From NCBI RefSeq assembly GCF_016234775.1, contig NZ_JACRAH010000009.1, positions 80,584 through 144,583 of the forward strand: DNA of 64,000 nt, in the 5' to 3' direction. Shown here one piece after another: positions 55,638-64,000 of the stretch. Under the pieces are notes generated by a model. The model saw only the letters and a program-made list of their open reading frames with translations. It was not told the DNA's origin and made no database searches. Made by a program: the position numbers and the translations under genes. The number at the start of each line of letters is the position of its first letter. The stretch's first letter is position 1. Source of the DNA: Aquabacterium sp. (GTDB lineage Bacteria > Pseudomonadota > Gammaproteobacteria > Burkholderiales > Burkholderiaceae_C).

Positions 55638-56720
55638 ATGCAACGAAGCCTGATGCCGCTATTTCTCTCCGTGTCTTTCGTCGGGGGGCGAGCCCGTCGA
55701 GCCGGTGCTGTCATGAGCCTGGTGGCGGTGGCACTGTTGGCGGGCTGCGCCTCCAGCCCGTCGCCTGTTGGCTCACGGGGGCCGGGTGCTGCTGTGCGTC
55801 CGGTCGATGCGGGCGTGCGGCAGACCGACCGCGACGGTGCGCCCAGCGATGCGCCTCCCAATCTGGCTGCGCTGCCTGATCCCGTGCCGCAGATCGAGCC
55901 CATCAAGGCGAGCGGCCCCAACAAGCCCTATGTGGTACTGGGGCAGGCTTACGAGCCTGTCGCGGCCGATGTGAGCTGGAACGAGCGTGGCGTGGCCTCC
56001 TGGTACGGCACCAAGTTCCATGGCAGGCGTACGGCCAGCGGCGAGATGTTCAGCATGTATGGCTTGACTGCGGCGCACCGCACGCTGCCCATTCCAAGTT
56101 ATGCGCGCGTGCGCAATGTGCGCAATGGCAAGGAAACCATCGTGCGCGTCAATGACCGCGGGCCTTTTCACTCGTCTCGGGTGATAGACCTCAGTTATGC
56201 GGCTGCGGTGAAGCTGGGCATCGTCAGCCTGGGCAGCGCCGAGGTCGAAATCGAGCGCTTGACGTTTGACCAGATTCGCACGGGGGCCTGGCGCCGGGAT
56301 CCGGTTGATACCGCTTCCTCTACACAGTTGGCTGCCGCGCCGTCGATCACGCAGGCCTCGGCCTCACCAGATGGGGCAGAGGATCCGATCATGTCGGTTG
56401 CCGGCAAGGCTGGCCTGCCCGTGGCGCCGCTACCGGAGGCCGCTGTAGTCAAGGAAGCGCAAGCCAGGGCCTACACGCCCGATGCCAAGGGCTTCTGGGT
56501 GCAACTGGCCGCGCTGGGCAAGCGTGACGGGGTGGATCGGCTGCAGCAGAAAGTGGCGTCCGAGCTGACGTCCTTGCTGCCTTTGCTGGCCGTGTTTCAT
56601 GAGGCCCCCTACTTCAAGCTGCAAGTGGGGCCCTATGGTTCGCGTGGCGAGGCCCTGGCCGCTGCACAGCAGGCCCGGGATGCCTTGCAGTTGACGCCGC
56701 TGGTGGTCGAGCGCCGTTGA
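55638..56720 (+). CDS. rlpA: septal ring lytic transglycosylase RlpA with SPOR domain
   Basis: This 360-residue lipoprotein cleaves glycan strands lacking stem peptides, usually at the septum. It has a signal ending in a lipobox (LLAGC), then the RlpA double-psi beta-barrel (GVASWYGTKFHGRRTASGE and VRVNDRGPFH) and a C-terminal SPOR domain (GFWVQLAALGKRDGVDRLQ to the end). The start is uncertain (55626, 55638 or 55710). Confidence 0.9.
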   Translation: MQRSLMPLFLSVSFVGGRARRAGAVMSLVAVALLAGCASSPSPVGSRGPGAAVRPVDAGVRQTDRDGAPSDAPPNLAALPDPVPQIEPIKASGPNKPYVVLGQAYEPVAADVSWNERGVASWYGTKFHGRRTASGEMFSMYGLTAAHRTLPIPSYARVRNVRNGKETIVRVNDRGPFHSSRVIDLSYAAAVKLGIVSLGSAEVEIERLTFDQIRTGAWRRDPVDTASSTQLAAAPSITQASASPDGAEDPIMSVAGKAGLPVAPLPEAAVVKEAQARAYTPDAKGFWVQLAALGKRDGVDRLQQKVASELTSLLPLLAVFHEAPYFKLQVGPYGSRGEALAAAQQARDALQLTPLVVERR

Positions 56721-56747
56721 TACGCTGGAACAGGGGCGACGAGGCGA

Positions 56748-57863
56748 TCAGCCGCGTTGCTTGCGGCTGTATGCGTGCACGGTGTCCACCAGCACGCTCA
56801 CGTTCTCAGGCGGCGTGAACTGGCTGATGCCATGGCCCAGGTTGAACACGTGGCCAGATTGCGGGCCGGGCACACCAAAGCTGTCCAGGGTCTTGATGAC
56901 CTCGGCCTGAATCTGCTCAGGGCCGGCAAACAGCACGTTGGGATCCAGATTGCCTTGCAGGGCGACGCGATCACCGACCATGGCGCGGGCCTTGCCCAGG
57001 TTCATCGTCCAGTCCAGACCGACCACATCGCAGCCCGTGTCCGCGATCTGATCCAGCCAGAGTCCGCCACCCTTGGTGAACACGATGTGCGGGATGCGCA
57101 AGCCATTGTGTTCCTTCTTCAACTGAGCCAGCACACGCTTCGTGTAGGCCAGGCTGAATGCCTGGAAGGCGCCATCGGCCAGCACGCCGCCCCAGGAGTC
57201 GAACACCATCACGGCCTGTGCGCCGGCTTCGATCTGGGTGTTGAGGTAGAGCGCCACGGCATCGGCGTTGACGGCCAGGATGCGGTGCATCAGATCAGGG
57301 CGCTGGTACATCATGGTCTTGACCAGGCGGTAGTCGTCCGACCCGCCACCTTCGACCATGTAGCAGGCCAGCGTCCAGGGGCTGCCCGAGAAACCGATCA
57401 GTGGCACGCGCCCCACGCCGTCCTTGTCGGCCAGCGCCGAGCGGATGGTGCTGACTGCGTCGAACACGTAGCGCAGCTTGTCCATGTCGGGCACGGCCAG
57501 CTTGGCTACGGCCGCCTCGTCACGTACGGGCGAGGCGAACTTGGGGCCTTCTCCTGCGGCAAAGCTCAAACCCAGGCCCATGGCGTCGGGCACGGTCAGG
57601 ATGTCGGAAAACAGAATGGCCGCATCCAGGGCGTAGCGGTCCAGCGGCTGCAGGGTCACTTCGCAGGCCGCTTCCTTGTTGGTGGCCAGGCCCATGAAGC
57701 TGCCCGCCTTGTCGCGCGTGGCGCGGTATTCGGGCAGATAGCGGCCGGCCTGACGCATCAGCCACACGGGCGTGTAGTCCGTGGGCAGGCGCAAACAGGC
57801 GCGCAGAAAGCGGTCATTGGCCAGCTTGGGCAGGGCGATGTTGGGTGTGGCAGCAGCAGTCAT
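56748..57863 (-). CDS. hemE: uroporphyrinogen decarboxylase
   Basis: This 371-residue cytoplasmic enzyme turns uroporphyrinogen III into coproporphyrinogen III in heme synthesis. It has the start motif [16 protein letters not shown] (about 33-48), [15 protein letters not shown], and [20 protein letters not shown]. The length fits the family. It is a single gene. Confidence 0.95.
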   Translation of the reverse strand: MTAAATPNIALPKLANDRFLRACLRLPTDYTPVWLMRQAGRYLPEYRATRDKAGSFMGLATNKEAACEVTLQPLDRYALDAAILFSDILTVPDAMGLGLSFAAGEGPKFASPVRDEAAVAKLAVPDMDKLRYVFDAVSTIRSALADKDGVGRVPLIGFSGSPWTLACYMVEGGGSDDYRLVKTMMYQRPDLMHRILAVNADAVALYLNTQIEAGAQAVMVFDSWGGVLADGAFQAFSLAYTKRVLAQLKKEHNGLRIPHIVFTKGGGLWLDQIADTGCDVVGLDWTMNLGKARAMVGDRVALQGNLDPNVLFAGPEQIQAEVIKTLDSFGVPGPQSGHVFNLGHGISQFTPPENVSVLVDTVHAYSRKQRG

Positions 57864-57996
57864 CCCGGGATTGTAGGCAGTCCTGCCAGAGAGCCTTCTG
57901 AAGGCAGGTCAAGGCGTCTGCATTGGCCCTTATCCAAGGGGTGATCCGCACAAATCATGAGGCCAGGTGGTGCGGGCTTCTGGCAGCATCAAATGC

Positions 57997-59364
57997 ATGG
58001 CATTCATCACCTCCGACGTCGTTCCCCTCAATCGATCCGAGCATGGTTATGCGGCGCTGGAGGGGCTGGCCGCTGGCGTGCTGCAGCCTTACATCCTGCG
58101 CTTCAATGCGCCCCTCGAAGAGCCGCTGGTGCGACGCGTCTTGCGCGAGCTGGTGACGATCTATCCCAAGCTGCGGGCCATCCTGGAGCCGGGGCCGCAC
58201 CGCTACCACTTCCGCATCCTGCCGGATGACCATGTGGTCGATCAGCTGTTCGAGCAGGCCTTTCAGGTGGATGCGCACATCGATGTGGACGACCCCAAGG
58301 CCCTGGAGGCCTGGCATCAGCGCATGGTAAACGAGGTGCTCCCGCTGGAGCGCGGCATCGGCATGCGCGTGCGCTTCGTGCCGCACGCACAGCGCGCCGT
58401 CATCCTGTTTGCCGTGCCGCACATCTTTGGCGACGGCATGACCATGATGCACCTGATCAACCAGATGGTGCGCGGCCTCAATGGCATGCCCATGACGCCC
58501 ATGCCCATCGAGGCCCCTTCATTGATCGGGGCCATCGCGCCGGATCATTGGTGGCAGTGGCCCGCCAAGATCTGGCGCTCGCGTCAGCACAAGGTCGCGC
58601 AGGCGCGCTTGCTCAAGACCCTGAATGTGCAGCGAATCCCCAGACGGCCGCAGCCCAACTTCTCGACCACGGGCCTTCGGCACCATGCACTCAGCATTGG
58701 CGCGCAGGAAGTGCGGCAGGCGGCACGCAAGCTGGGCGTGTCCACCAACACCTTCCAGGTGGCGGCCATTGCGCAGACCTTTCTGGATCAGGCGCCTCAC
58801 GATCCGCAAGCGGCTGCGGTGATCCGCATTTCCGTCAACATGCGGCGCTACTACCCTGAATCGGCTGGGCACGGGCCCTTGTGGGGCAACCACGTCGGCG
58901 CCTTCCTGATCATCGAGCAGGGCGCCGGCAAGTCGCTGCCGGATCGCGTGCGCTCGGTGGGCGAGCAGATGAAAGAAGGCCAGGCGCGCTTTGCCCGCCG
59001 CGAGATGTCCTGGACCTATCTGCTGGAAGAGTTCATGCAGGTACTCGGGCGCACGCTGGTGGGTTACATCGGCGTGCAGATGAAGCGCAACGACCGCTTT
59101 CCGCTGATCAGCTGCCATGCCACGAGCCTGGGTGATGCCGGGCCGGTGATCAATCCGCCGGATGTGCCTGTGCGCATTGACCAGTTCATCCCCATCGTCA
59201 GCAGCGTGGCGCCTTTGCAGGTGCTCTATGAGGCCGACGGGCGCCTGGCCCTGCCCAATGTCTGGCAGTTGTCGGAAACATCGCCTGAGGATGTCGATGC
59301 GTTCCTGGCCAGGCTTGATCAAACCTTCGAGCGCCTGGTAGCCGAGGTGGCTCGGCTACCTTGA
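57997..59364 (+). CDS. condensation/wax-ester-synthase-like acyltransferase
   Basis: This 455-residue protein has the HxxxDG motif PHIFGDGMTMMHL (His142, Asp146) shared by wax ester synthase/DGAT enzymes and condensation domains, with a second-half DFGxG-like region replaced by SLGDAGPVINPP. It should move an acyl group from a CoA or carrier to a nucleophile such as an alcohol or amine. The ATG at 57997 is used. It faces the GNAT-GH3-GNAT operon on the other strand, ending 9 bases from it. Confidence 0.8.
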   Translation: MAFITSDVVPLNRSEHGYAALEGLAAGVLQPYILRFNAPLEEPLVRRVLRELVTIYPKLRAILEPGPHRYHFRILPDDHVVDQLFEQAFQVDAHIDVDDPKALEAWHQRMVNEVLPLERGIGMRVRFVPHAQRAVILFAVPHIFGDGMTMMHLINQMVRGLNGMPMTPMPIEAPSLIGAIAPDHWWQWPAKIWRSRQHKVAQARLLKTLNVQRIPRRPQPNFSTTGLRHHALSIGAQEVRQAARKLGVSTNTFQVAAIAQTFLDQAPHDPQAAAVIRISVNMRRYYPESAGHGPLWGNHVGAFLIIEQGAGKSLPDRVRSVGEQMKEGQARFARREMSWTYLLEEFMQVLGRTLVGYIGVQMKRNDRFPLISCHATSLGDAGPVINPPDVPVRIDQFIPIVSSVAPLQVLYEADGRLALPNVWQLSETSPEDVDAFLARLDQTFERLVAEVARLP

Positions 59365-59373
59365 TCGCTGCGT

Positions 59374-60471
59374 TTACAGCCGGCCCAGCTCCACATACAG
59401 CGGGCGGTTGTCGATGCCGGGGCGGGGGTCTGCGCCATAGCTCAGCCAGAAGTGGCTGGAGAACAGCTTCTGGCGCTTGTAGCTGCGCGGCACGTTTTCC
59501 AGTGGGTCGCCATGCGTGAAGGCTGTGGCCAGCGCATCAAACTTCTGGCCCTGGTTGGCCATCACGTGGTCGATCAGGCCTTGCAGCACAGCCGGATCGT
59601 CATTGGCGATCAGGATGTTGGACAGCGTCAGGTAGTTCAGCACGCCACCGATCGGTGGCAGCTTGAAGCCACCCGTGATGCCCACGTACAAGTTGTAGAT
59701 CGGGCGCAGCACCTTCACGATGGGCTTGAAGCCCACGATGCGCGTCTGCTTGTAAGCCTTCTGGTTCCAGCCGGCAATCATGCCGATGATCTCGCCATTG
59801 CGCGTGGCCAGCACGAAGTCGCCGATGCTCAGGCCAGCATAGTACGAATCACCGGCCAGCAGCTTGGCAAAGTCATACACGGGGTAGCCATTGCGGCGCG
59901 GTGCTTCTCGATCAAAGAAGGCCTGCATGGCGGGCACATCGGCGGCTGTGGCAGCGCGCATCTGCACACCCTGAGGGATGCGTGGGGTGATCTTGCGCGT
60001 GAAGATGAAGCTGGTCTCGATCGTGTGGCTGATCCAGTAGTCGAACAGCACGCCGTCGGCCGTGTTCTTGGCAGCGTCCAGCGGAGCGGTGTTCTCCTTG
60101 AGCACGATGCCTTGCAGCAGGTCGTCGTTGGAGCGGTGCTTTTTCTGTTCGATGAACAGGTTCGAGGCGATGCCGCGACGGCGGTAGTACGGGTCCACAC
60201 GTGTGTCGCCCGAGTAGTACACGCGGCGCTTCTGGCCACTGATGTACAGGTCGCGGCCGGAGATCACGGTCAAGCCGGCCAGCACGTCGGGGCGTTCGTC
60301 GTCATCGGCGACGGTCAGCACGAACTCGTCGCCAATGACCTTGGCGCCCACGAAGAAGTCGGGTGCGCGCTGGAAACACATCTGTGCCACGCCAGGCATC
60401 GTGATCTTGGTGATCAGATCCTGCATCTTGGCGTTGTCGGCGGGGGTGCCCTGTCGTACGGTGATGGCCAT
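59374..60471 (-). CDS. GNAT-family N-acyltransferase-like protein
   Basis: This 365-residue protein has a GNAT-fold N-terminal half (about 75-130 region: VYYSGDTRVDPYYRRRGIAS, an A-motif-like R/Q-x-x-G-x-A) and a second GNAT-like half (about 150-340). Two-domain GNATs of this kind transfer acyl groups. It is the last of three minus-strand genes, 45 bases after the GH3-family gene. Its substrate is unknown. Confidence 0.75.
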   Translation of the reverse strand: MAITVRQGTPADNAKMQDLITKITMPGVAQMCFQRAPDFFVGAKVIGDEFVLTVADDDERPDVLAGLTVISGRDLYISGQKRRVYYSGDTRVDPYYRRRGIASNLFIEQKKHRSNDDLLQGIVLKENTAPLDAAKNTADGVLFDYWISHTIETSFIFTRKITPRIPQGVQMRAATAADVPAMQAFFDREAPRRNGYPVYDFAKLLAGDSYYAGLSIGDFVLATRNGEIIGMIAGWNQKAYKQTRIVGFKPIVKVLRPIYNLYVGITGGFKLPPIGGVLNYLTLSNILIANDDPAVLQGLIDHVMANQGQKFDALATAFTHGDPLENVPRSYKRQKLFSSHFWLSYGADPRPGIDNRPLYVELGRL

Positions 60472-60516
60472 GGTGAACGGTGGATCAAATAGGTGGGAGA
60501 AGGGGCTGGGGCCTGG

Positions 60517-62142
60517 TCAGCTGTCCAGCGACTGACGCAACACGGCCGGCACATCGCCACGCCAGTGTCGCAAGGGTTCGATCTTGATGTTGCCTTCAAT
60601 CATGCCGCGCTCACGGCACTGATCCAGGTAGATGGCACGCATGTGCGGCAAGGCCACGCAGGCGGCGTGTTGCAGCTGGCCCAACTCGCGCGCCAGCTTG
60701 TAGTGGAAGTTGCTTTGCAAGGCCTTCTCGACCTGATCGGCCAGTGAGCGCTGCATGGCGTCGCGTGGGGCATCGGCGCGGCACTCGACCAGCAGCACAT
60801 AGCCGGGTGTGCGGTTGCGAGCTTCATCCAGTGCCAGCAGGGTGACCGGCATGGTATCGGCCAATTGCAACTGGTCCTGCACCATCTGCGCGGTGGTGGC
60901 GCTGGTCTTCTCGCCCACCAGGTCCACGCCATCATTGCGGCCCAGGAAAGTGAAGCAGGGAACCTGGCCCAATGGCTTTTCGACATGGATCACATCGGCC
61001 ATCTGGTAGCGTGCAAAACCGCTGCCTGTGGTCATGATGGGAATCACATCCTGGCCTTCACGCAATTGCCATGGCGCGAAGATCTTGCCGTCCACCGCAT
61101 CGGCAAATTCATAAAAATGGCTGAGATAGGCCAGCGGATATCGGCCGTCAAAGGGAAACGTCACCACACCTTCGGTGGCCCAAAGGCCTTTGCCCTGGAA
61201 GCCCGCGTGGGGCAGCAGCCCTTTGAGTTTGCCCGCCCATGGTGCCGCCGCCGCGGTGTCCCAGGCACTGAGCACCGCCAGTTGGGGCCACAGTTGCTCG
61301 AAAAACTTGGCTTGCAAGGCGCCGTCCCACTTCATCAGCAGGTGCGCAGCGCGGGGAGATTGCGGGCAGGGCAAGCCGGCCATGCGGGGCGTGCGTGCAC
61401 CCCAATGGCCCGAGCCCAGCACGTTGACCAGTTCCGTGCGCCAGGCCGACATCTGCTCCAGCAAGCCCAGGCCGAAGGTGGGGCTCCACACCGAGATGAA
61501 GCCCAGGTTTTGATCGGCAGCCAGGTAGGCGATGGTGGCAAACAGCGAGTCGTCCGAGGTTTCGGCAAGCGCGATGTCCTGAGGGGCCGCCTGCGTCAGA
61601 TAGGCCAGCAGGCGCTTGCCCCACGACAGCATCTTCATGTCGTCGTTGATGTCGCCAGCGGTCTGGCTGCGCATCTCGGTGGGGATCCATGACAGCGACC
61701 AGTAGTGCGTGCCATGGCCTTGCCCGGGGAACTGGCGATACAGATCGCCGACCCACGCCGTGATGACCTGGTCGAGCTCGTCCAGGAACATCTTCGTATA
61801 GGGCACCCACTTCACGCCGGACGTCGAGCCGCTGGTGGGCTGATAGCGCATCACGGGCGAGTCGATCAGCAGCGATTGCTTGCGCTCGCGCTGCGCCGTG
61901 ATGATGTCTGCGTAGTCCTTGTAGGTGGAGATAGGGACCTGGCGGACGAACTCCTCCCAGGACCAGTCTGCGCGCATGTTGCGGCGCTGGCCTTCGGGTG
62001 AGCGAGATGCGGCAGACAACCAACGGGCAAGCCGCGCGCGCTGGACGGATTCCAGTTCGCCGAGGTGCTGTTCAAAGCGACGCCGCCCGGGGGCGACCAG
62101 CAGTTTGAGTAGTTGGTGTCCGAGTGTGGTGCCGACGCCCAT
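60517..62142 (-). CDS. GH3-family acyl-adenylate-forming enzyme
   Basis: This 541-residue protein belongs to the GH3 family, best known from plants for joining jasmonate or auxin to amino acids. The ATP-binding motif TSGSTSG (103-109), the ATEGVVTFPFDGRYPL region, the FADAVD and GFARYQMADVIHV stretch, and FLGRNDGVDLVGEKTS are all clear. It should adenylate a carboxylate and pass it to an amine. It sits between two GNAT-type genes and 2 bases from the upstream gene. Bacterial GH3 proteins have few defined functions. Confidence 0.87.
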   Translation of the reverse strand: MGVGTTLGHQLLKLLVAPGRRRFEQHLGELESVQRARLARWLSAASRSPEGQRRNMRADWSWEEFVRQVPISTYKDYADIITAQRERKQSLLIDSPVMRYQPTSGSTSGVKWVPYTKMFLDELDQVITAWVGDLYRQFPGQGHGTHYWSLSWIPTEMRSQTAGDINDDMKMLSWGKRLLAYLTQAAPQDIALAETSDDSLFATIAYLAADQNLGFISVWSPTFGLGLLEQMSAWRTELVNVLGSGHWGARTPRMAGLPCPQSPRAAHLLMKWDGALQAKFFEQLWPQLAVLSAWDTAAAAPWAGKLKGLLPHAGFQGKGLWATEGVVTFPFDGRYPLAYLSHFYEFADAVDGKIFAPWQLREGQDVIPIMTTGSGFARYQMADVIHVEKPLGQVPCFTFLGRNDGVDLVGEKTSATTAQMVQDQLQLADTMPVTLLALDEARNRTPGYVLLVECRADAPRDAMQRSLADQVEKALQSNFHYKLARELGQLQHAACVALPHMRAIYLDQCRERGMIEGNIKIEPLRHWRGDVPAVLRQSLDS

Positions 62143-62144
62143 GC

Positions 62145-63026
62145 TCAGGAAGCCTTGGATCCCGCGCTGGCTTGATCAGCGTCGGACTCCAGCCATTCCT
62201 GGCGGCTTTGTTGCTGATGAGCGTGTTGCTTGGCGATGTCCAGCCCGGCGGGATTGTGGGTGCCCAGCATGTGCTTCTTGACCCACTTCCAGGGCACGTC
62301 CACGATGGAGCGGAACAGGCTTTCGTAGTCGCAGGCGGCAAGGCAAGGCACTTCCGTGCCGCGGCGCCAGCTGGGGTTCACCTTCTCGAAGAAGGCGATG
62401 TGCGGATTGGCTGACTTCAACTCTGGTGTGATGTCGGCGACGTCGCCCTTCAGGCGCACATACTCCTGCCCAAAGTCCAGCAGCATGGCTTCCTTGTCGA
62501 AGGCTTCAGGGAACAGCGCTTCGCAGTAAGCCTGCGTGATGTTGTGATAACGCTCGTTGCGACCGCCGCGGTTGCCGTCTACCTTGGGATAGTAGTTATA
62601 GAAGTTGTTCGTCATCAACAGATAGGTCTTGTAACCCTTGGAGATGAGGAACCAGTAGAACGGTGTGAACGGGCGCTTGATGCGCTCGATGATCAGGCGG
62701 CGATAGAAGGTGTTGGCCAGGGCGTTGTTGCCCCAGTAGGCCTGCTCGATGATGGTGTCGCCGCTGAAGATGCCGCGCACGCGCTTGCCATCGACCTTGA
62801 TATCAAAAAACGTCTGGGTCGAGAAACCCACGATCTTGTCATCGGACTTGCGTGTCACCAGGATCACACCCGACTTCTTGCTCAGGTCATTGAGGAAGAT
62901 GTCCAGCGAGGTGTTCTCGTAGTAGCTGGCGTAGATGTCATACATCTGCTTGATGTTGCTCACCGTCACCGATTTGATGGGACGGAAGAACGTGCTGACT
63001 TTTTCTTTTTTCGCCGTTGATGACAT
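62145..63026 (-). CDS. GNAT-like protein of unknown function
   Basis: This 293-residue protein resembles the GNAT gene at 59374: FSGDTIIEQAYWGNN is its equivalent of YYSGDTRVDPYYRRR. The rest (about 110-230) is Tyr/Phe/Lys-rich, with a Gln/His-rich C-terminus (AHQQQSRQEWLE). The ATG at 63026 (MSSTAKKEK) is used. It starts the GNAT-GH3-GNAT operon and ends 2 bases before the GH3 gene start. It may transfer or recognise the acyl product. Confidence 0.68.
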   Translation of the reverse strand: MSSTAKKEKVSTFFRPIKSVTVSNIKQMYDIYASYYENTSLDIFLNDLSKKSGVILVTRKSDDKIVGFSTQTFFDIKVDGKRVRGIFSGDTIIEQAYWGNNALANTFYRRLIIERIKRPFTPFYWFLISKGYKTYLLMTNNFYNYYPKVDGNRGGRNERYHNITQAYCEALFPEAFDKEAMLLDFGQEYVRLKGDVADITPELKSANPHIAFFEKVNPSWRRGTEVPCLAACDYESLFRSIVDVPWKWVKKHMLGTHNPAGLDIAKQHAHQQQSRQEWLESDADQASAGSKAS

Positions 63027-63188
63027 GCTGGACTCCACCTGAGCACCGGGCTTCAGAAAACACAAGCCCCAACCCCACTACAAGCAGCGGGGTGAGACCT
63101 GAATTGAATTCGATTGATAACTTGTAACGAAGCATGCCTGTGGCGTGATTTGTCCGACACAGTGCTTGCCCCAGTGCACCACTTAGAT

Positions 63189-63275
63189 GGGGGGTATCTA
63201 ACGTTGGGGGTAATACGGGGGTGTGGTTCGCGGACGACTCAGCTTGTCGTTCTGGCACCCGTGCTTGAGGGGGTA
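63189..63275. repeat. four GGGGGTA-type repeats
   Basis: GGGGGTA, GGGGGTA, GGGGGTG and GGGGGTA lie at 63190, 63206, 63217 and 63269. They could be a regulator-binding array, or form a G-quadruplex on the + strand. Confidence 0.5.
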
Positions 63276-63310
63276 AACCGGCCTGTTTCAAACAAGCGAG
63301 CAACTAGGGC

Positions 63311-63340
63311 TTGGACTGTTCCCGGGTAAGTGCGTATAAT
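63311..63340 (+). promoter_or_regulatory. strong sigma-70-type promoter of the atp operon
   Basis: TTGGAC (63311-63316) and a perfect TATAAT (63335-63340) are 18 bases apart, upstream of atpI. Transcription should start near 63347. Confidence 0.85.
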
Positions 63341-63351
63341 CTTTAGGTTTT

Positions 63352-63376
63352 GCCGACGCCAGGGTCGGCGTTTTTG
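63352..63376 (+). terminator. terminator-like hairpin in the atp leader
   Basis: GCCGAC (63352-63357) and GTCGGC (63364-63369) form a stem with a 6-base loop, followed by GTTTTTG. It starts about 5 bases after the predicted start of transcription, so it may act as an attenuator or protect the 5' end of the mRNA. Confidence 0.6.
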
Positions 63377-63394
63377 TGCCGATTAGCAGACGCC

Positions 63395-63871
63395 ATGCAG
63401 GCAACCGATATGCCATTTGACGACTCTGACTGGTCCAAAGACGACGACCTTCCTGTCCGGCCGCTGACGCGGGAAGAGGCGCAAGCCCTTGCTGCAAAGC
63501 ATCCTTCGATGTCCGTATGGCAAGTGCTGGCCGTTCAGGCTGCATTCGGGGTGCTGGTCGCGCTGGTGTGGGGTGCCCTGTCGCGCAGTCCGGTTGCTGC
63601 AGTGTCATCTTTATATGGTGCTGCGGTGGCGGTGGTGCCCAATGCGCTGATGGCGCGTGGGGTGTTCGGACGCAATGCGGGGCGCAGCGTGGGGGGTCTT
63701 CTTGTATGGGAGATCCTCAAGCTGGGAATGGCTGGCGCGATGCTCGCGCTGGCGCCTGTGTGGATCAAGCCCTTGGATTGGGTGGCCATGCTGGTGACCC
63801 TGTTGTTGTGCTTGAAAGTCATTGGGGTGGCGTTGCTCATGTGGCAGCGTCGCGGGAAAAATTTTGTTTGA
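63395..63871 (+). CDS. atpI: ATP synthase subunit I
   Basis: This 158-residue membrane protein helps assemble the c-ring of the F-type ATP synthase. It has an acidic N-terminus (DDSDWSKDDD) and four transmembrane helices (about 45-65, 70-90, 105-125, 128-150), the usual AtpI plan. It lies 12 bases upstream of atpB. Confidence 0.85.
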   Translation: MQATDMPFDDSDWSKDDDLPVRPLTREEAQALAAKHPSMSVWQVLAVQAAFGVLVALVWGALSRSPVAAVSSLYGAAVAVVPNALMARGVFGRNAGRSVGGLLVWEILKLGMAGAMLALAPVWIKPLDWVAMLVTLLLCLKVIGVALLMWQRRGKNFV

Positions 63872-63883
63872 CGAGAGTTGCTG

Positions 63884-64000
63884 ATGTCTGCTGATGCTCA
63901 CGCCGCGACGGCTGAAAACGCCGCGCACCACGCGCCAACGGCCGGTGAATACATCAATCACCACTTGCGCCACCTGCAAAACCATGCAGATGCGCAAAGC
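63884..64000 (+). CDS. atpB: ATP synthase subunit a, N-terminus (partial)
   Basis: The last 39 codons of the window start with ATG at 63884. They encode MSADAHAATAENAAHHAPTA followed by GEYINHHLRHLQN, as in betaproteobacterial AtpB, which forms the proton channel with the c-ring. The gene runs off the window end. Confidence 0.88.
   Translation, partial: MSADAHAATAENAAHHAPTAGEYINHHLRHLQNHADAQS

Larger units (their letters stand above)
63027..63394. other. divergent intergenic region GNAT operon / atp operon
   Basis: This 368-base region has no credible gene. It holds four copies of GGGGGTR (63190-63196, 63206-63212, 63217-63223, 63269-63275), the atp promoter (63311-63340) and a leader hairpin (63352-63369). 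The AT-richer part near 63105-63125 may hold the promoter of the minus-strand operon. Confidence 0.65.

Overview
The window is GC-rich chromosomal DNA from a betaproteobacterium of the order Burkholderiales. The basis is the gene content: the gatCAB / mreBCD-mrdA-rodA neighbourhood, the atpI-atpB start, PEP-CTERM proteins and the codon usage. The mix of PEP-CTERM proteins with many lipid- and acyl-group enzymes recalls the Aquabacterium/Rubrivivax/Leptothrix group, but that placement is inference. I saw no tRNA, rRNA, CRISPR array, intact insertion sequence or prophage.

Layout. 1-1523: a gene end, a YkgJ-type cysteine-cluster protein and thioesterase TesB. 1539-8815: a six-gene minus-strand heavy-metal efflux operon (His-rich protein, TolC-like channel, His-rich membrane protein, adaptor, RND pump, small exported protein) behind a MerR-type promoter with a 19-bp spacer. 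8908-13756: an envelope module with two TPR lipoproteins (one with LysM), a LysM/NodB deacetylase lipoprotein and a membrane Ser/Thr kinase whose HAMP domain is at the C-terminus. 13866-19664: an M14-type hydrolase with a GCS2-type ligase, a beta-barrel protein and a GAF-PAS-GGDEF diguanylate cyclase. 19704-24218: assimilatory nitrite reductase nirBD, a NIT-ANTAR (NasR-like) regulator, and an upstream sigma-54 promoter with an NtrC-like box. 24431-28509: a secreted lipase, then xth and pyrE. A GSU2403-type nucleotidyltransferase gene lies between xth and a second, orphan copy of the xth 3' end.

28585-39045 is an accessory lipid/hydrolase region: three AraC-type regulators, PF10118-type hydrolase, DUF2834 and DUF2306 membrane proteins, a PEP-CTERM protein, an Asp-nucleophile alpha/beta hydrolase, an SRPBCC protein and a membrane protein. 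A shared 39-bp repeat hints at a common operator. 39081-43367 is gatCAB, with a second PF10118-type gene inside the operon and a foreign-looking patch inside gatB. 43675-50368 is the cell-elongation operon mreBCD-mrdA-rodA followed by coq7. 50380-57863 holds an OsmC-like gene, a candidate small RNA, rep helicase, a second PEP-CTERM protein, a PcaC-PcaD fusion, RlpA and hemE.

57997-63026 is the most unusual region: an HxxxDG acyltransferase facing a minus-strand operon of a GNAT protein, a GH3-family acyl-adenylating enzyme and another GNAT-like protein. It looks like a small acyl-conjugate pathway. The window ends in the atp operon (atpI, start of atpB) behind a strong promoter with a hairpin and T-run at the transcript start.
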